From Bacteroidales bacterium (GTDB lineage: Bacteria; Bacteroidota; Bacteroidia; Bacteroidales; VadinHA17): a stretch of DNA of 45,392 nt. The stretch is taken from the NCBI GenBank assembly GCA_017882305.1, contig JADGPU010000015.1:1-45392 (forward strand), written 5' to 3'. Both the position numbers and the translations under genes were made by a program. The notes beneath the pieces are model-generated. The model did no database searches. It was not told where the DNA came from and worked only from the letters and a program-made list of their open reading frames with translations. This document shows, in pieces, positions 16,467 through 25,806 of this stretch; position 1 is the first letter of the stretch; every line of letters starts with the position of its first letter.

Positions 16467-19400
16467 ATGAGGGAATCGGTTTTACTCGCCTTAATTCATA
16501 TTTTTGCCATTGTTTCGACTATTAATCCTGCCGGAATATCCTCAAGGGGCAAGAAAATTCTGCGCAGTTACCTCAGGAGATATCTTAACAGGGAGCTTGA
16601 AGAAGAATACTATGCCCTCTTCGAGAATAACCTTGAGTTCTATTCAAATGAGCTTAAGAGTGTTGATAAAGCGGAACTGGCAGATGACGAATCTCTTATC
16701 TCATTTCAGATAACTAATATCTGCCGGCAAATAAAAAAAGGGTTGTTTCTCGAAGAGAGGATGATCGTTTTTCTCCAGTTAATTGAATTTGCATTTGAAG
16801 ATGGAATGATCTCCGAACAGGAGAAGACTATCATAGACATTGTATCCAGGACATTTAATATTTCAAAAAAGGAATATGAAAATGCAACTGCCTTTATGAT
16901 TGGCAGATCTTATGATGATGTATCACCTGAATGTATTCTCATCATTGAAAGCGACAATCCGGAATTATCCGGATCAGGAATTTATAAGAACTACGACAAG
17001 TGGCGTCACATAAGATTAAAAGGGTTCAAAGGTCATCTTGTCGTGATGCATATTAAAAGCACCGGTACCCTGATTTTTACTTACGATGGTTCTCTCGTTC
17101 TTTATTTTAAAGGGAGAGACATTATTGCATGCAGACCCTACCTCCTCGACCGCGGAGTGAATATAAAAGGACAAGGTATTGATCCGATTTACTATTCTAA
17201 AATTTTCAAAAAATTTGTTTCGAGGAAATTTCCTGAAAAAATATTCTTCGAAGCTCATGAAATTGAATTTCAGTTCAAGAATTCTGATAATGGACTGCAG
17301 AAAATGAATTTCAGAGTTGAATCGGGTAACCTGATCGGCATAATGGGAGGTAGCGGGGTCGGGAAAACTACAATGCTTAATTTACTGCATGGCAAGATTA
17401 AGCCAACATCAGGGAACGTGTATATTAACGGATATGACATTAACGAAGATTCAGAAGAACTTAAAGGACTGATAGGATTTGTCCCACAGGATGATATGCT
17501 TATCGAAGAGCTGACAGTTTATCAGAATCTCTATTATAATGCCAGGTTGTGCTTTGGTGATTATAATGAGGAACAATTAAATAATACTGTTCAGAAAGTC
17601 CTCCTGGATCTTGACCTTTATGAAATCAAGGACTTGCAGGTTGGAGATATGATGAATAAAAAGGTTAGCGGGGGTCAGCGGAAGAGACTTAACATTGGCC
17701 TTGAACTTATGCGCGAACCTGTAGTTCTTTTTATTGATGAACCAACATCTGGTCTGTCCTCATTTGATTCTGAAAAAGTGATGAGCCTGCTGAGGAATCA
17801 GTCATTAAGCGGGAAACTGGTTTTTGCAATCATCCATCAACCCTCATCGGATATTATTAAGATGTTTGACAGGTTGTGGTTACTTGATAAAGGTGGTTAT
17901 ATGATTTATGATGGAGATCCTGTTGAAGCCCTGGTATATTTCAAGACCGAAACATCACAGGCAAATGCTGCTGAAAGTGAGTGTCCGAATTGTGGAAATG
18001 TTGAGACTGACAACATTCTGCATATTGTAGAGGTTAAGGTTATTGATAATTTAGGTCTTCCAGGGAAAGAGAGACAGATCAGCCCAAAGGAGTGGTACGA
18101 AAAGTATAAAAAGAAGATGATGCCTGTTCTTGGGGAAAGGCCCTCCAAAACAGTTATTCCTCCCAGCAACTTCAGAGTCCCGAAAAAATCGGACCAGATC
18201 AAGACTTTCATAAGGCGAAACATTACCAGAAAACTGGCTGATCGCCAATATATGACAATTAACCTTGTTGAAGCACCTTTATTGGCATTCATTCTCGGGT
18301 ATATCTCAAAATTCAGCGAGGACGGTGTATATAGTTTTGCTGATAACAAGAATTATCCAATATTTCTTTTCATGGCAGTTATTGTTGCATTATTTATAGG
18401 GTTAACGGTAAGTGCTGAGGAAATATTCAGGGACAGAAAAATCCTTGAAAGGGAGAAATTCTTGGATCTGAGCAGATTAAGTTATCTCATTTCGAAGATA
18501 AATTTCCTTTTTACTTTATCCGCGATACAATCATTATCCTTCGTACTGGTTGCCAGTTTAATTCTCGAGATAAGGGGAATGCTTTTCCAACAATGGATTA
18601 TACTTTTTTCAACTGCCTGTTTTGGTAATCTGCTTGGATTGAATATTTCTGCCGGAATGCGAACGGCAGTAAGTATTTATATACTCATACCGCTTATCCT
18701 CGTTCCACAGCTGCTGCTTGGAGGAGCTATGATAAAATTTGATGAACTTCACAAATCGATAAGCAAAAAAATTTATGTTCCGGTGGTGGGCGATATGATG
18801 GTTACCCGATGGGCATACGAAGCATTATGCGTTGAACAGTTCAAAAGCAATGGATTTGAAAAGCCGTTCTTCAAATATGAAATGGAAATAAGCCAGAACG
18901 ACTGGTATGCATCATTTCTTCTCCCTGCCTTAAAAACCAAAGTTGATAATTGTCTTACTACAATTAAAAATCCTGATCTTAAGAAAGAGACTGAAGCAGA
19001 TCTTAAAAAACTTAATTATCACCTTAATTATCTCTCATCCATTTCGGGGATTATGCCAGGGAAACGGATCAGTGATTTGAATTATCAATCTTTCAATGAA
19101 TCTGTTGCAGTGAAAGCGAAAGCATTACTTGACAGTTTAAAGACCTCATTCAGAATGAAAAGCAGGTTGATATCCCATGAGCGCGATACATTGGGCGAAC
19201 AGATTTCAAACAGAATAGGAAAGGACAAGTTCCTTATTATGAGGGCAAAAAACTATAATGAAAAACTTGCAGATTTCGTACTTAACAACCTTGCTACAAA
19301 TTATATATATGAAGCAGACAAAAAGTTTATTCAAAAGGCTAATCCGATATTCATGGCACCGGGATCGAAATTAGGACGAGCTCATTTTTTTGCTCCATAT

Positions 19401-19580
19401 AAACAAATCGGTAACCTGAAAATAGAAACCCTGACATTTAATATGATTGTAGTCTGGATTATGATTGCCGGTTTATTTGTAACAGTATATTACAATGTTC
19501 TCAAGCGTTTCATCGTGTTTCTTGAATCCCTTAATTTGCCAATACTTAGAAAGTTCGGAAGAGAGCTACTCCAGGTTTAA
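16467..19580 (+). CDS. TerB-like/ABC/ABCG-type membrane fusion protein
   Basis: A 1037-residue half-transporter of the ABCG (White) type. The N-terminal region (about 85-150, including AFEDGMISEQEKTIIDIVSR) resembles a TerB-like helical domain. Residues about 150-250 form a beta-rich linker. The ATPase follows: Walker A GGSGVGKTT near 294-302, signature VSGGQRKRLNIGLELM near 400-415, Walker B VLFIDEPTSGLSS near 420-432. A CPNC pair lies at 506-509, then a cytoplasmic linker. Membrane helices follow from about residue 605, and the last is near 970-990. About 220 residues between the late helices form a large outside domain rich in lysine and charged helices. Fused ATPase-then-permease order fits ABCG exporters. 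The substrate is unknown. Confidence 0.85.
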   Translation: MRESVLLALIHIFAIVSTINPAGISSRGKKILRSYLRRYLNRELEEEYYALFENNLEFYSNELKSVDKAELADDESLISFQITNICRQIKKGLFLEERMIVFLQLIEFAFEDGMISEQEKTIIDIVSRTFNISKKEYENATAFMIGRSYDDVSPECILIIESDNPELSGSGIYKNYDKWRHIRLKGFKGHLVVMHIKSTGTLIFTYDGSLVLYFKGRDIIACRPYLLDRGVNIKGQGIDPIYYSKIFKKFVSRKFPEKIFFEAHEIEFQFKNSDNGLQKMNFRVESGNLIGIMGGSGVGKTTMLNLLHGKIKPTSGNVYINGYDINEDSEELKGLIGFVPQDDMLIEELTVYQNLYYNARLCFGDYNEEQLNNTVQKVLLDLDLYEIKDLQVGDMMNKKVSGGQRKRLNIGLELMREPVVLFIDEPTSGLSSFDSEKVMSLLRNQSLSGKLVFAIIHQPSSDIIKMFDRLWLLDKGGYMIYDGDPVEALVYFKTETSQANAAESECPNCGNVETDNILHIVEVKVIDNLGLPGKERQISPKEWYEKYKKKMMPVLGERPSKTVIPPSNFRVPKKSDQIKTFIRRNITRKLADRQYMTINLVEAPLLAFILGYISKFSEDGVYSFADNKNYPIFLFMAVIVALFIGLTVSAEEIFRDRKILEREKFLDLSRLSYLISKINFLFTLSAIQSLSFVLVASLILEIRGMLFQQWIILFSTACFGNLLGLNISAGMRTAVSIYILIPLILVPQLLLGGAMIKFDELHKSISKKIYVPVVGDMMVTRWAYEALCVEQFKSNGFEKPFFKYEMEISQNDWYASFLLPALKTKVDNCLTTIKNPDLKKETEADLKKLNYHLNYLSSISGIMPGKRISDLNYQSFNESVAVKAKALLDSLKTSFRMKSRLISHERDTLGEQISNRIGKDKFLIMRAKNYNEKLADFVLNNLATNYIYEADKKFIQKANPIFMAPGSKLGRAHFFAPYKQIGNLKIETLTFNMIVVWIMIAGLFVTVYYNVLKRFIVFLESLNLPILRKFGRELLQV

Positions 19581-19581
19581 G

Positions 19582-19657
19582 AGCACAGAGCACATGGCAC
19601 ATAGCTCAAAGCATTGGGTATGGAGCCCTCAGCCCTGTGCGCTGAGTCCTGAGCCAT
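19582..19657. repeat. Seven-nt-period inverted word array (AGCACAT/GAGTCCT)
   Basis: Five AGCACAT-like words start at 19582, 19589, 19596, 19603 and 19610. After a 6-nt centre (19617-19622), five GAGCCCT-like words start at 19623, 19630, 19637, 19644 and 19651. Each arm is exactly 35 nt. The arms are imperfect inverse complements of one another. It lies between the ABC fusion gene and rsmA. Confidence 0.7.
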
Positions 19658-19696
19658 TAAAACTGGGTAGTGAGAATTGGAATGATTTAAATAAAT

Positions 19697-20488
19697 ATGG
19701 AACAAAGGAGCAAAGTATATCCGAAAAAAAATCTTGGACAACACTTTCTGAATGATAAAGCTATTGCCCGAAAAATTGCTGACTCACTTACAGGTGTTGG
19801 TTACGGCACTGTTCTTGAAATTGGCCCGGGTATGGGAATACTAACTGGTTACCTGCTGGGAAGAGGATTTAATGATTTCCGCGTTATTGAAATTGACAAC
19901 GAATCGGTTCATTATATCAAGGCACACTTTCCTGAGCTGAAAAATGTCATAACCGGTGATTTCCTTTCTTTGGATATTGATAAGTTTTTCACTGAAAAAA
20001 TGGCTATAATAGGAAATTTCCCATACAATATTTCAACGCAGATATTTTTTAAGGTATTGAAGCATCGTGAAAAGGTAGTTGAGATAGCAGGAATGTTGCA
20101 GAAAGAGGTTGCTGAGAGAATTTGCGCGGGACCGGGTTCAAAAACATATGGTATTCTGAGCATACTACTCCAGGCATTTTATAAAGCAGAGTATCTTTTT
20201 ACAGTTCCGGAACATGTTTTTTCACCGCCACCTAAAGTAAAATCAGGAGTAATCAGATTAATACGGAACAATGTTAAAAATCTTGGTTGTGATGAGGTAT
20301 TATTTTTCAGAGTAGTGAAAGCCTGCTTTAATCAACGCAGGAAAACATTGAGGAATTCAGTAAAAGCTGCATTTGACCTTAAGAGGGATGACTACCACGA
20401 ATTCGGATTAAGACCCGAACAACTGTCTGTTGATCAGTTTGTTCATCTTACAAGATGGATAGATGAATACAGGATAAAATCAGAATGA
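19697..20488 (+). CDS. rsmA: 16S rRNA (adenine1518-N6/adenine1519-N6)-dimethyltransferase
   Basis: RsmA (KsgA) dimethylates two adjacent adenines in the 3' hairpin of 16S rRNA during small-subunit maturation. The 263-residue protein opens with the family segment [13 protein letters not shown]. The SAM-binding loop is [16 protein letters not shown], the acidic motif is RVIEIDNES, and motif IV is NFPYNIS, a variant of NLPYNIS. The C-terminal segment [11 protein letters not shown] is conserved in the family. It is convergent with the MacB-type permease gene, and the coding ends overlap by 9 bp, so antisense interference at the ends is possible. Confidence 0.97.
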   Translation: MEQRSKVYPKKNLGQHFLNDKAIARKIADSLTGVGYGTVLEIGPGMGILTGYLLGRGFNDFRVIEIDNESVHYIKAHFPELKNVITGDFLSLDIDKFFTEKMAIIGNFPYNISTQIFFKVLKHREKVVEIAGMLQKEVAERICAGPGSKTYGILSILLQAFYKAEYLFTVPEHVFSPPPKVKSGVIRLIRNNVKNLGCDEVLFFRVVKACFNQRRKTLRNSVKAAFDLKRDDYHEFGLRPEQLSVDQFVHLTRWIDEYRIKSE

Positions 20489-21727
20489 AAAGCCAATTGC
20501 TTCAACAGGATTCATTTTAGATGCAGTATTTGCCGGAGCATAACCGGCTACAATACCTATTATTCCCGAAATGAATACTGCAAGAAACAAATTAGATATT
20601 GTCAGATATATATTCAGATCATAGAGGTAATTTATAACAAGAGTACCTATAAATATCATTAGAATTCCAAGCAAACCACCAATAACCGAAAGAAGAACGG
20701 ACTCAACAAGGAACTGCTGAAGGATAAAAAATCTTTTTGCTCCCAGGGCTTTTTGAATACCAATTATATTTGTCCTTTCCCTGACGGAAACAAACATTAT
20801 ATTGGCTATTCCGAAACCGCCCACAAGAATTGCAAAACCTCCTATTACCCAGCCGCCAATATTTATTCCGGCAAAAACACCTTCAAAACTCTGCGTTATA
20901 AGACTTGCTCTGTTAATAGCAAAATTATCTTTCATTTCAGGACGAAGTCTCCTGGCAGCTCTTAAAATCATGGTTGCCTCGTCACTTAATTCCTGAATAG
21001 GAACCCCCTCTTTTGCCTTTATCATAAGCGTGGCATCAAGAAAAGTGTTTTTCATATTAATAAAGGTCTTTCCAAAGTTAAACGGAACTATAGTCTGTTC
21101 ATCCATTCCGTTATCACCAATACCCCCTTTGCCTTCCTTTTTAAATACGCCAATAATATTGGTTCTTTTTCCTGAAATTGTGACCTGTTTGCCAACGGGA
21201 TCGACCTTGTCAAATAATCTCTCGGCTATCACAGCCCCCACAATTGCTGCATTTCTCCCGGAAGCCAATTCCTCGGGAGTAAAATAACGGCCATTTTCGA
21301 TTTCAAATGATCTGATATTTTCAAAATCAGCAGATACTGCACTTGCATAGACATCTCGTGCGAGATTCTTTCTATATTTTATCTGTACAGGTTGGCTTAC
21401 TGAAAAGGATACTGATCCAGATTTTGTTGACTTGTTGAGAACGGCCATATAATCATCTTTCGAAGTTACTGGCCTTTTGATGATGTCCCACCATGGTTCA
21501 TTAAAGTTGAGACCCCAGGGAAATTTATGAACGTAGATCACATTTTCTCCTAAAGATGAAATGGTATCGTGTACTGATTTTTCCATCCAGTCGAGGACAG
21601 TGAATACTGAAATAATACAAAAAATCCCAATCGTAATTCCCAGAAGTGAGAGGAAAGTTCGTAACTTATTGACAATAACAGAGTTAATGGCAAAAATAAA
21701 TCCCTCTTTAAGTAGCCTGAAAAACAT
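20480..21727 (-). CDS. MacB/FtsX-type ABC transporter permease
   Basis: A 415-residue permease of the MacB family. An N-terminal membrane helix (about residues 22-45, [19 protein letters not shown]) precedes a periplasmic core domain of about 230 residues. Three C-terminal membrane helices belong to the FtsX-like domain ([20 protein letters not shown] and the following helices). Such proteins are mechanotransmitters that drive lipoprotein, toxin or peptide movement in the envelope, together with an ATPase. No cognate ATPase or membrane fusion protein is adjacent, so it is an orphan here. The start is ATG 21727. It diverges from purH. Confidence 0.9.
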   Translation of the reverse strand: MFFRLLKEGFIFAINSVIVNKLRTFLSLLGITIGIFCIISVFTVLDWMEKSVHDTISSLGENVIYVHKFPWGLNFNEPWWDIIKRPVTSKDDYMAVLNKSTKSGSVSFSVSQPVQIKYRKNLARDVYASAVSADFENIRSFEIENGRYFTPEELASGRNAAIVGAVIAERLFDKVDPVGKQVTISGKRTNIIGVFKKEGKGGIGDNGMDEQTIVPFNFGKTFINMKNTFLDATLMIKAKEGVPIQELSDEATMILRAARRLRPEMKDNFAINRASLITQSFEGVFAGINIGGWVIGGFAILVGGFGIANIMFVSVRERTNIIGIQKALGAKRFFILQQFLVESVLLSVIGGLLGILMIFIGTLVINYLYDLNIYLTISNLFLAVFISGIIGIVAGYAPANTASKMNPVEAIGFSF

Positions 21728-21809
21728 TTTGCAGTTTTTAAGATATTATTTATGCGGGTCAAATATACGAAAATCATTTTAAGCTAATAATCATATATTC
21801 TATAATGTA

Positions 21810-21839
21810 TTGAGGTTAATAAAAAAATATCTATTTTTA
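21810..21839 (+). promoter_or_regulatory. Likely purH promoter (TTG-N19-TATTTTTA)
   Basis: TTG at 21810-21812 and TATTTTTA at 21832-21839 are separated by 19 nt, close to the Bacteroidota pattern; the last base of the -7 element deviates. The in-frame TTG that could extend purH upstream is this -33 element, which supports the ATG at 21885 as the real start. Confidence 0.5.
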
Positions 21840-21860
21840 GACCCCAGAATAGGGATATCC

Positions 21861-21876
21861 AATTACGGTCGTAATT
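21861..21876. promoter_or_regulatory. Inverted repeat in the purH leader
   Basis: AATTACG, 2-nt centre, CGTAATT forms a perfect dyad of 7 bp per arm. It lies 9 bp before the purH ATG and about 22 bp downstream of the proposed -7 element. This is an operator-like position. No regulator is known from this window. Confidence 0.45.
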
Positions 21877-21884
21877 ATCATATA

Positions 21885-23408
21885 ATGAGTGACAAACGAA
21901 TTCAAAGTGCTTTGATTTCAGTTTTTTATAAAGAAGGGTTAGCCGATATAGTCAAAATTCTTTATAATTTAGATGTTAAGATATATTCAACCGGAGGCAC
22001 ATTTAGTTATATTAATGATCTAAATATACCTGCTGAAAAAGTTGAAGATCTCACATCATATCCCTCCATTCTTGGCGGCAGAGTCAAAACTCTTCACCCT
22101 TCTGTTTTTGGAGGCATACTGGCCAGAAGAGAAAACCGCGGGGACCTTGAACAGCTTACAAAATATAACATTCCGGAGATAGACCTTGTTATTGTTGACC
22201 TTTATCCGTTCGAAGAGACTGTAAAATCAGCTGATGCAGAGGAGGAGATAATTGAAAAGATAGATATAGGTGGTATATCACTGATCAGAGCCGCTGCAAA
22301 AAACTTTAATGATGTTCTTGTTGTTTCGGGAAGAGAACAGTACGCTGATATTCTTACATTATTGAAGGAAAAACAGGGACATACCTCAATTGCTGACAGA
22401 AGACTATTTGCAGCGAAAGCATTTCAGACATCCTCCCACTACGACACTGCCATATTCAACTATTTTAACATCCAGGCCTCAATCCCTGCTTTCAGGGAAA
22501 GCATAAATATGTCATATCCTTTACGTTACGGAGAAAATCCACATCAGAAAGGGATATTTTACGGAGATACTGACCTGATTTTTGAGAAACTTCACGGGAA
22601 AGAAATATCATATAATAACCTTCTCGACCTTGAAGCTGGTCTGAACCTGATTGATGAGTTCAGGATACCCACATATGTTATCATAAAGCATAATAATGCA
22701 TGTGGTGTTGCTTCACGGGAAAATCACTTTGAAGCATGGAAGGATGCCCTGGCATGTGACCCTGTATCTGCATATGGAGGTGTAATCGTTACTAATACAT
22801 CAGTGGATGAGATGACCGCCTCAGAGATCGATAAGATATTCTTTGAAATTATTATCGCTCCCAAGTTTACAGACTCTGCGCTGAAAATCCTTAAACAAAA
22901 AAAGAATAGAATAATTCTTCTCAGAAATGACTCTGACAGGAACAATTATGGCTTCAGATCACTTCTGAACGGAGTGCTATGGCAGCAAAGAGATAACAGT
23001 ACAGAATCAGCCGGGCAGATGATACCGGTTACTACCAGAACTCCTAAACCGGCAGAATTGGAAGATCTGGTTTTTGCCAATATCATTGTAAAGCACAGTA
23101 AATCAAATGCAATTGTAATTGCTAAGAACGGTCAGCTGTGTGCCAGCGGTATCGGGCAAACTTCCAGAGTAGACGCGTTGAAACAAGCAATTGAAAAGGC
23201 ACAGTCTTTCGGATTCGATATTAACGGAGCAGTTATGGCATCCGATGCTTTTTTCCCTTTTGCCGATAGTGTTGAGATTGCATACAAAGCCGGTATTACA
23301 GCAATAGTGCAGCCCGGAGGATCTGTCAGGGATCAGGAATCTATTGATTACTGTACATCAAACGGAATAGCAATGGTATTTACAGGGATAAGACATTTTA
23401 AACATTAA
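21885..23408 (+). CDS. purH: Bifunctional AICAR transformylase/IMP cyclohydrolase
   Basis: PurH performs the last two steps of IMP synthesis: formylation of AICAR with 10-formyl-tetrahydrofolate, then ring closure. With ATG 21885 the protein has 507 residues, standard for the family. The N-terminal MGS-like cyclohydrolase domain includes STGGTFSYI and GGRVKTLHPSVFGGIL. The transformylase domain includes SYPLRYGENPHQKG, IKHNNACGVA and the ending VQPGGSVRDQESIDYC. Only 24 bp separate it from mreB, so it may lead the mreB-rodA transcript. Confidence 0.97.
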   Translation: MSDKRIQSALISVFYKEGLADIVKILYNLDVKIYSTGGTFSYINDLNIPAEKVEDLTSYPSILGGRVKTLHPSVFGGILARRENRGDLEQLTKYNIPEIDLVIVDLYPFEETVKSADAEEEIIEKIDIGGISLIRAAAKNFNDVLVVSGREQYADILTLLKEKQGHTSIADRRLFAAKAFQTSSHYDTAIFNYFNIQASIPAFRESINMSYPLRYGENPHQKGIFYGDTDLIFEKLHGKEISYNNLLDLEAGLNLIDEFRIPTYVIIKHNNACGVASRENHFEAWKDALACDPVSAYGGVIVTNTSVDEMTASEIDKIFFEIIIAPKFTDSALKILKQKKNRIILLRNDSDRNNYGFRSLLNGVLWQQRDNSTESAGQMIPVTTRTPKPAELEDLVFANIIVKHSKSNAIVIAKNGQLCASGIGQTSRVDALKQAIEKAQSFGFDINGAVMASDAFFPFADSVEIAYKAGITAIVQPGGSVRDQESIDYCTSNGIAMVFTGIRHFKH

Positions 23409-23432
23409 ATATTAAATTAATCAGCTTATATA

Positions 23433-24455
23433 ATGGGACTATTTTCATTTTTAACACAGGAGATTGCAATCGATCTCGGTACTGCAAACACTATCATTAT
23501 TCACAATGATAAGATTGTTGTAGATGAGCCATCTATTGTGGCAATAGATAAGAATACCGGTAAACTGATTGCAATAGGTGAGAAAGCAAGACAGATGCAT
23601 GGTAAGACCCATGAAAACATTAAGACTATCAGGCCTTTACGCGATGGAGTGATTGCTGATTTCAATGCAGCAGAGCTGATGATCAGGGGAATGATCAAAA
23701 TGATTAACAAAGGACCTCACCTTTTCTCCCCGTCACTTAAAATGGTAGTTTGCATACCTTCAGGAAGTACCGAGGTCGAAATACGTGCTGTGCGTGACTC
23801 ATCTGAACATGCCGGCGGTCGTGATGTTTATATGATTTACGAACCAATGGCTGCAGCAATCGGGATAGGTCTTGATGTTGAAGCTCCCGAAGGTTGCATG
23901 GTGGTTGATATTGGTGGCGGGACTACCGAAATAGCAGTAATCGCATTGGGAGGTATCGTTTGTAATAAATCAATCAGGATCGCAGGAGATGGATTTACAT
24001 CTGATATTCAGGCATATATGCGTCATCAGCATAATATTAAAATTGGTGAACGCACTGCAGAAGACATTAAGATCGGGGTAGGAGCCGCTCTTCCAGATAT
24101 AGATAATCCTCCGGCTGATTTTGTAGTGAGAGGACCAAATATTATGACAGCACTCCCAATCGAAATACCAATTTCTTATCAGGAAATAGCCTATTGCCTC
24201 GATAAATCTTTATCAAAAGTAGAGGCAGCTCTTTTAAATGTTCTCGAGCAGACGCCTCCTGAACTTTACGCCGATATAGTAAACAAAGGAATCTATCTGG
24301 CAGGTGGTGGAGCTTTGCTGAGAGGTCTTGACAAAAGATTAACCGATAAGATCAATATCCCATTTAATGTTGTTGAAGATCCATTGCATGCAGTTGCGCG
24401 CGGGACTGGTGTTGCACTGAAAAATGTTGATAAATTTCCGTTCCTGATGAGATAA
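23433..24455 (+). CDS. mreB: Rod-shape-determining actin homologue MreB
   Basis: MreB forms membrane-associated filaments that organise lateral wall synthesis. The 340-residue protein has the actin-type phosphate 1 loop IAIDLGTANT near the N terminus, phosphate 2 GCMVVDIGGGTTEIAVIALGG, the adenosine region GIYLAGGGALLRGL, and YEPMAAAIGIGL between. The N-terminal stretch MGLFSFL is a short amphipathic membrane-binding segment. It is the first of five consecutive genes in the canonical elongasome order mreB-mreC-mreD-pbp2-rodA, all on one strand with gaps below 20 bp or overlaps. Confidence 0.98.
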   Translation: MGLFSFLTQEIAIDLGTANTIIIHNDKIVVDEPSIVAIDKNTGKLIAIGEKARQMHGKTHENIKTIRPLRDGVIADFNAAELMIRGMIKMINKGPHLFSPSLKMVVCIPSGSTEVEIRAVRDSSEHAGGRDVYMIYEPMAAAIGIGLDVEAPEGCMVVDIGGGTTEIAVIALGGIVCNKSIRIAGDGFTSDIQAYMRHQHNIKIGERTAEDIKIGVGAALPDIDNPPADFVVRGPNIMTALPIEIPISYQEIAYCLDKSLSKVEAALLNVLEQTPPELYADIVNKGIYLAGGGALLRGLDKRLTDKINIPFNVVEDPLHAVARGTGVALKNVDKFPFLMR

Positions 24456-24468
24456 TCTTACAGTGTGA

Positions 24469-25290
24469 ATGAGGAACCTGCTGAATTTTCTGGCCAGATA
24501 CAATAACCTGATCATCTTTCTTTTTCTTGAAGGAATAGCTTTTTATTTGTTGTCAACCAGGAATAGTTACCATAACACAAGACTGGTAAATGGTGTCAGG
24601 GGTATGACTCGCGGAATTGAGAAAAAGATCAATAATACTAAATCATACCTTAGTCTTCACGAGATAAATGAAAACCTTGCAGCAGAAAATGTTGCTCTGA
24701 AAAACAGCATCGCAAAATTGGTCAGAAGAGAGAGTTCTCTTTTTTTTTCTGTGGAAGATTCTGTATATAAACAGCAATATCTTCATACCTCAGCTGAAGT
24801 AATTGAAAATTCAATAAACCGGCAAAAGAATTTTTTTACAATTAATAAGGGAGAAAGTCAGGGTATAAAAGTTGAAATGGCTGTTATTACGGCAAATAGT
24901 GTTGCAGGAGTGATTGTTGGCTGTTCCAAAAACTATTCTGTTGCGATGTCGCTTCTTAACCTCGATTTTAAACTAAGTGCCAGGATTAAAACAAATGGTT
25001 ATTTCGGTTCGCTGAGCTGGGATGGCAGGGATTATCACTATGCTATCTTAAGTGAGATACCTCAGCATGTTCTTGTAAATGTAGGAGATACAATTGAAAC
25101 AACCGGTTATTCGGCAATATTTCCCGAAGGCGCAATAATTGGTACAGTGAGTGATTATGAGAAATCTGGCGGCGATTTCTATAAAATCACTATTTCACTA
25201 AAGACTGATTTTAAAAAATTACATTTTGTGGATGTTACTGGCAATTTGAAGAAAACGGAACAACTGCAACTTGAAAAATTATTTCAATGA
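24469..25290 (+). CDS. mreC: Rod-shape-determining protein MreC
   Basis: MreC is a bitopic inner-membrane protein that activates PBP2 from the periplasm. The 273-residue protein has one N-terminal membrane helix (about residues 12-28, NLIIFLFLEGIAFYLL), a coiled-coil region (about 40-85, with NENLAAENVALKNSIAKL), and the two-barrel beta domain with FTINKGESQGIKVEMAV and SVAGVIVG. It starts 13 bp after mreB and overlaps mreD by 4 bp (ATGA). Confidence 0.95.
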   Translation: MRNLLNFLARYNNLIIFLFLEGIAFYLLSTRNSYHNTRLVNGVRGMTRGIEKKINNTKSYLSLHEINENLAAENVALKNSIAKLVRRESSLFFSVEDSVYKQQYLHTSAEVIENSINRQKNFFTINKGESQGIKVEMAVITANSVAGVIVGCSKNYSVAMSLLNLDFKLSARIKTNGYFGSLSWDGRDYHYAILSEIPQHVLVNVGDTIETTGYSAIFPEGAIIGTVSDYEKSGGDFYKITISLKTDFKKLHFVDVTGNLKKTEQLQLEKLFQ

Positions 25291-25793
25291 TCAATTCAAT
25301 CTTAAGGTTTGGTCTGATTTTTATTTTACTTGTCCTTCTTCAGGTACTGCTTTTTAACAATATTCAGTTCAGCGGATATGTTAACCCGTACGTTTACATA
25401 ATGTTTATTCTTCTTTTACCTATTGAAATTCCATCCTGGTTACTGCTTCCGTTATCCTTTGCAACCGGACTGATTATTGATTTTTTTTCAGGATCTCCCG
25501 GAATGCATACTTCAGCGACAGTTCTTGCCGGATTCGTTCGCCCATATATTCTGAGAATTGTATCTCCCTCCGATGGATATGAATCCGGATCTGACCCTTC
25601 GATGCTGATATATGGCTTCAGATGGTTTTTCTCTTATACATTACTTATAGTACTTATTCATCATACAACTCTTTTTTACCTTGAGGTTTTCCGGTTTGCG
25701 GATTTCTTCAGAACAATGCTGAGAGTATTATTAAGTACATTGTTTTCCATGACTTTCATTCTTCTTATTGAATTCTACAGGAGAGGAAAGTAA
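25287..25793 (+). CDS. mreD: Rod-shape-determining protein MreD
   Basis: MreD is a small polytopic membrane subunit of the elongasome. The 168-residue protein is almost entirely hydrophobic with about five membrane helices (LIFILLVLLQVLLFNNIQF, PYVYIMFILLLPIEIP and others). The segment FATGLIIDFFSGSPGMHT is typical of Bacteroidota MreD. Its start overlaps the mreC stop by 4 bp, so translation is coupled. Identification rests on position as well as on composition. Confidence 0.9.
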   Translation: MINSILRFGLIFILLVLLQVLLFNNIQFSGYVNPYVYIMFILLLPIEIPSWLLLPLSFATGLIIDFFSGSPGMHTSATVLAGFVRPYILRIVSPSDGYESGSDPSMLIYGFRWFFSYTLLIVLIHHTTLFYLEVFRFADFFRTMLRVLLSTLFSMTFILLIEFYRRGK

Positions 25794-25806
25794 TTGATCC
25801 CGAAAG

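Noticed and set aside
19495..19755. Open reading frame across the array before rsmA
   Set aside because: It overlaps the end of the ABC fusion gene and the start of rsmA in another frame, and its middle is the repeat array.
21810..21884. Extended N terminus of purH from TTG 21810
   Set aside because: The TTG is the likely -33 promoter element, and family alignment starts at the ATG at 21885.
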